A stretch of DNA of 7,670 bases. It comes from an uncultured Rikenella sp. (GTDB taxonomy: Bacteria > Bacteroidota > Bacteroidia > Bacteroidales > Rikenellaceae). Positions within the stretch are counted from its first letter, which is position 1; every line of letters starts with the position of its first letter. The DNA lies in the NCBI GenBank assembly GCA_910577885.1, contig CAJTNK010000093.1, positions 1-7,670 on the forward strand, in the 5' to 3' direction. The notes beneath the pieces were generated by a model, which saw nothing but the letters and a program-made list of their open reading frames with translations, made no database searches and was not told the origin of the DNA. Below are positions 7,616 through 7,670 of the stretch, piece after piece. The position numbers and the translations under genes are program-made.

Positions 7616-7653
7616 GTGCCGAGCGGCCCCGGCCCCGGGGTGCCGCTCGGCAC
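7616..7653. repeat. Strong GC-rich inverted repeat downstream of dcp, possible terminator
   Basis: Eleven bases, gtgccgagcgg (7616-7626), are the exact reverse complement of 7643-7653. The 16-base loop can pair further (CCCC 7627-7630 with GGGG 7637-7640). It begins 78 bases after the dcp stop, where a terminator would be expected. However, no T-run follows it on either strand within the window, so intrinsic termination is uncertain. The rest of 7539-7670 shows no gene. A second copy of the stem core CCGAGCGG lies at 7567-7574. Confidence 0.5.
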
Positions 7654-7670
7654 TCGAACCGGGCTGTGTC

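Noticed and set aside
7616..7670. tRNA-like T-loop (ggttcgag on the minus strand) at the right edge
   Set aside because: The flanking bases do not form a 5-bp T-arm and no acceptor stem follows. The bases belong to the hairpin and its flank.

Overview
The window looks like ordinary chromosomal DNA from a GC-rich member of the Bacteroidales, probably Alistipes or another Rikenellaceae. This rests on the shapes of the MlaD, amidase/SPOR, LptD and Dcp proteins, on promoter elements of the Bacteroidetes type (TAnnTTTG with an upstream TTTG), and on the near absence of Shine-Dalgarno sequences. The genus is an inference from composition and protein style, not from a marker gene.

Layout: two divergent two-gene units share one control region of about 130 bp. 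On the minus strand, a secreted N-acetylmuramoyl-L-alanine amidase with a C-terminal SPOR-like domain (1123-2430) is followed by a membrane-anchored MCE/MlaD protein (100-1026). On the plus strand, the outer-membrane LPS-assembly barrel LptD (about 2560-5301) is followed 17 bp later by an M3-family peptidyl-dipeptidase with a lipoprotein signal (5319-7538). The left edge may hold the last 18 codons of a plus-strand gene converging on mlaD. The right edge holds a strong GC-rich hairpin after dcp. No mobile element, CRISPR array, tRNA or rRNA was found.

How the genes fit together: all four products act in the cell envelope. LptD inserts LPS into the outer membrane. MlaD-type proteins carry lipid between the membranes. 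The amidase cuts septal or side-wall peptidoglycan. The Dcp-like protein trims dipeptides from peptides, probably in the periplasm. The divergent arrangement would let envelope assembly and peptidoglycan remodelling share control.

I did not find a convincing new biological system. The most useful observations are local. The intergenic region carries two opposed promoter elements whose predicted transcripts overlap, with a palindrome at their midpoint. The lptD start has to move from the naive TTG at 2455, which is part of the -33 box, to about 2560. LptD has exactly two cysteines, placed as for one N-domain-to-barrel disulfide. The Dcp is exported rather than cytoplasmic and differs sharply in codon choice from lptD.
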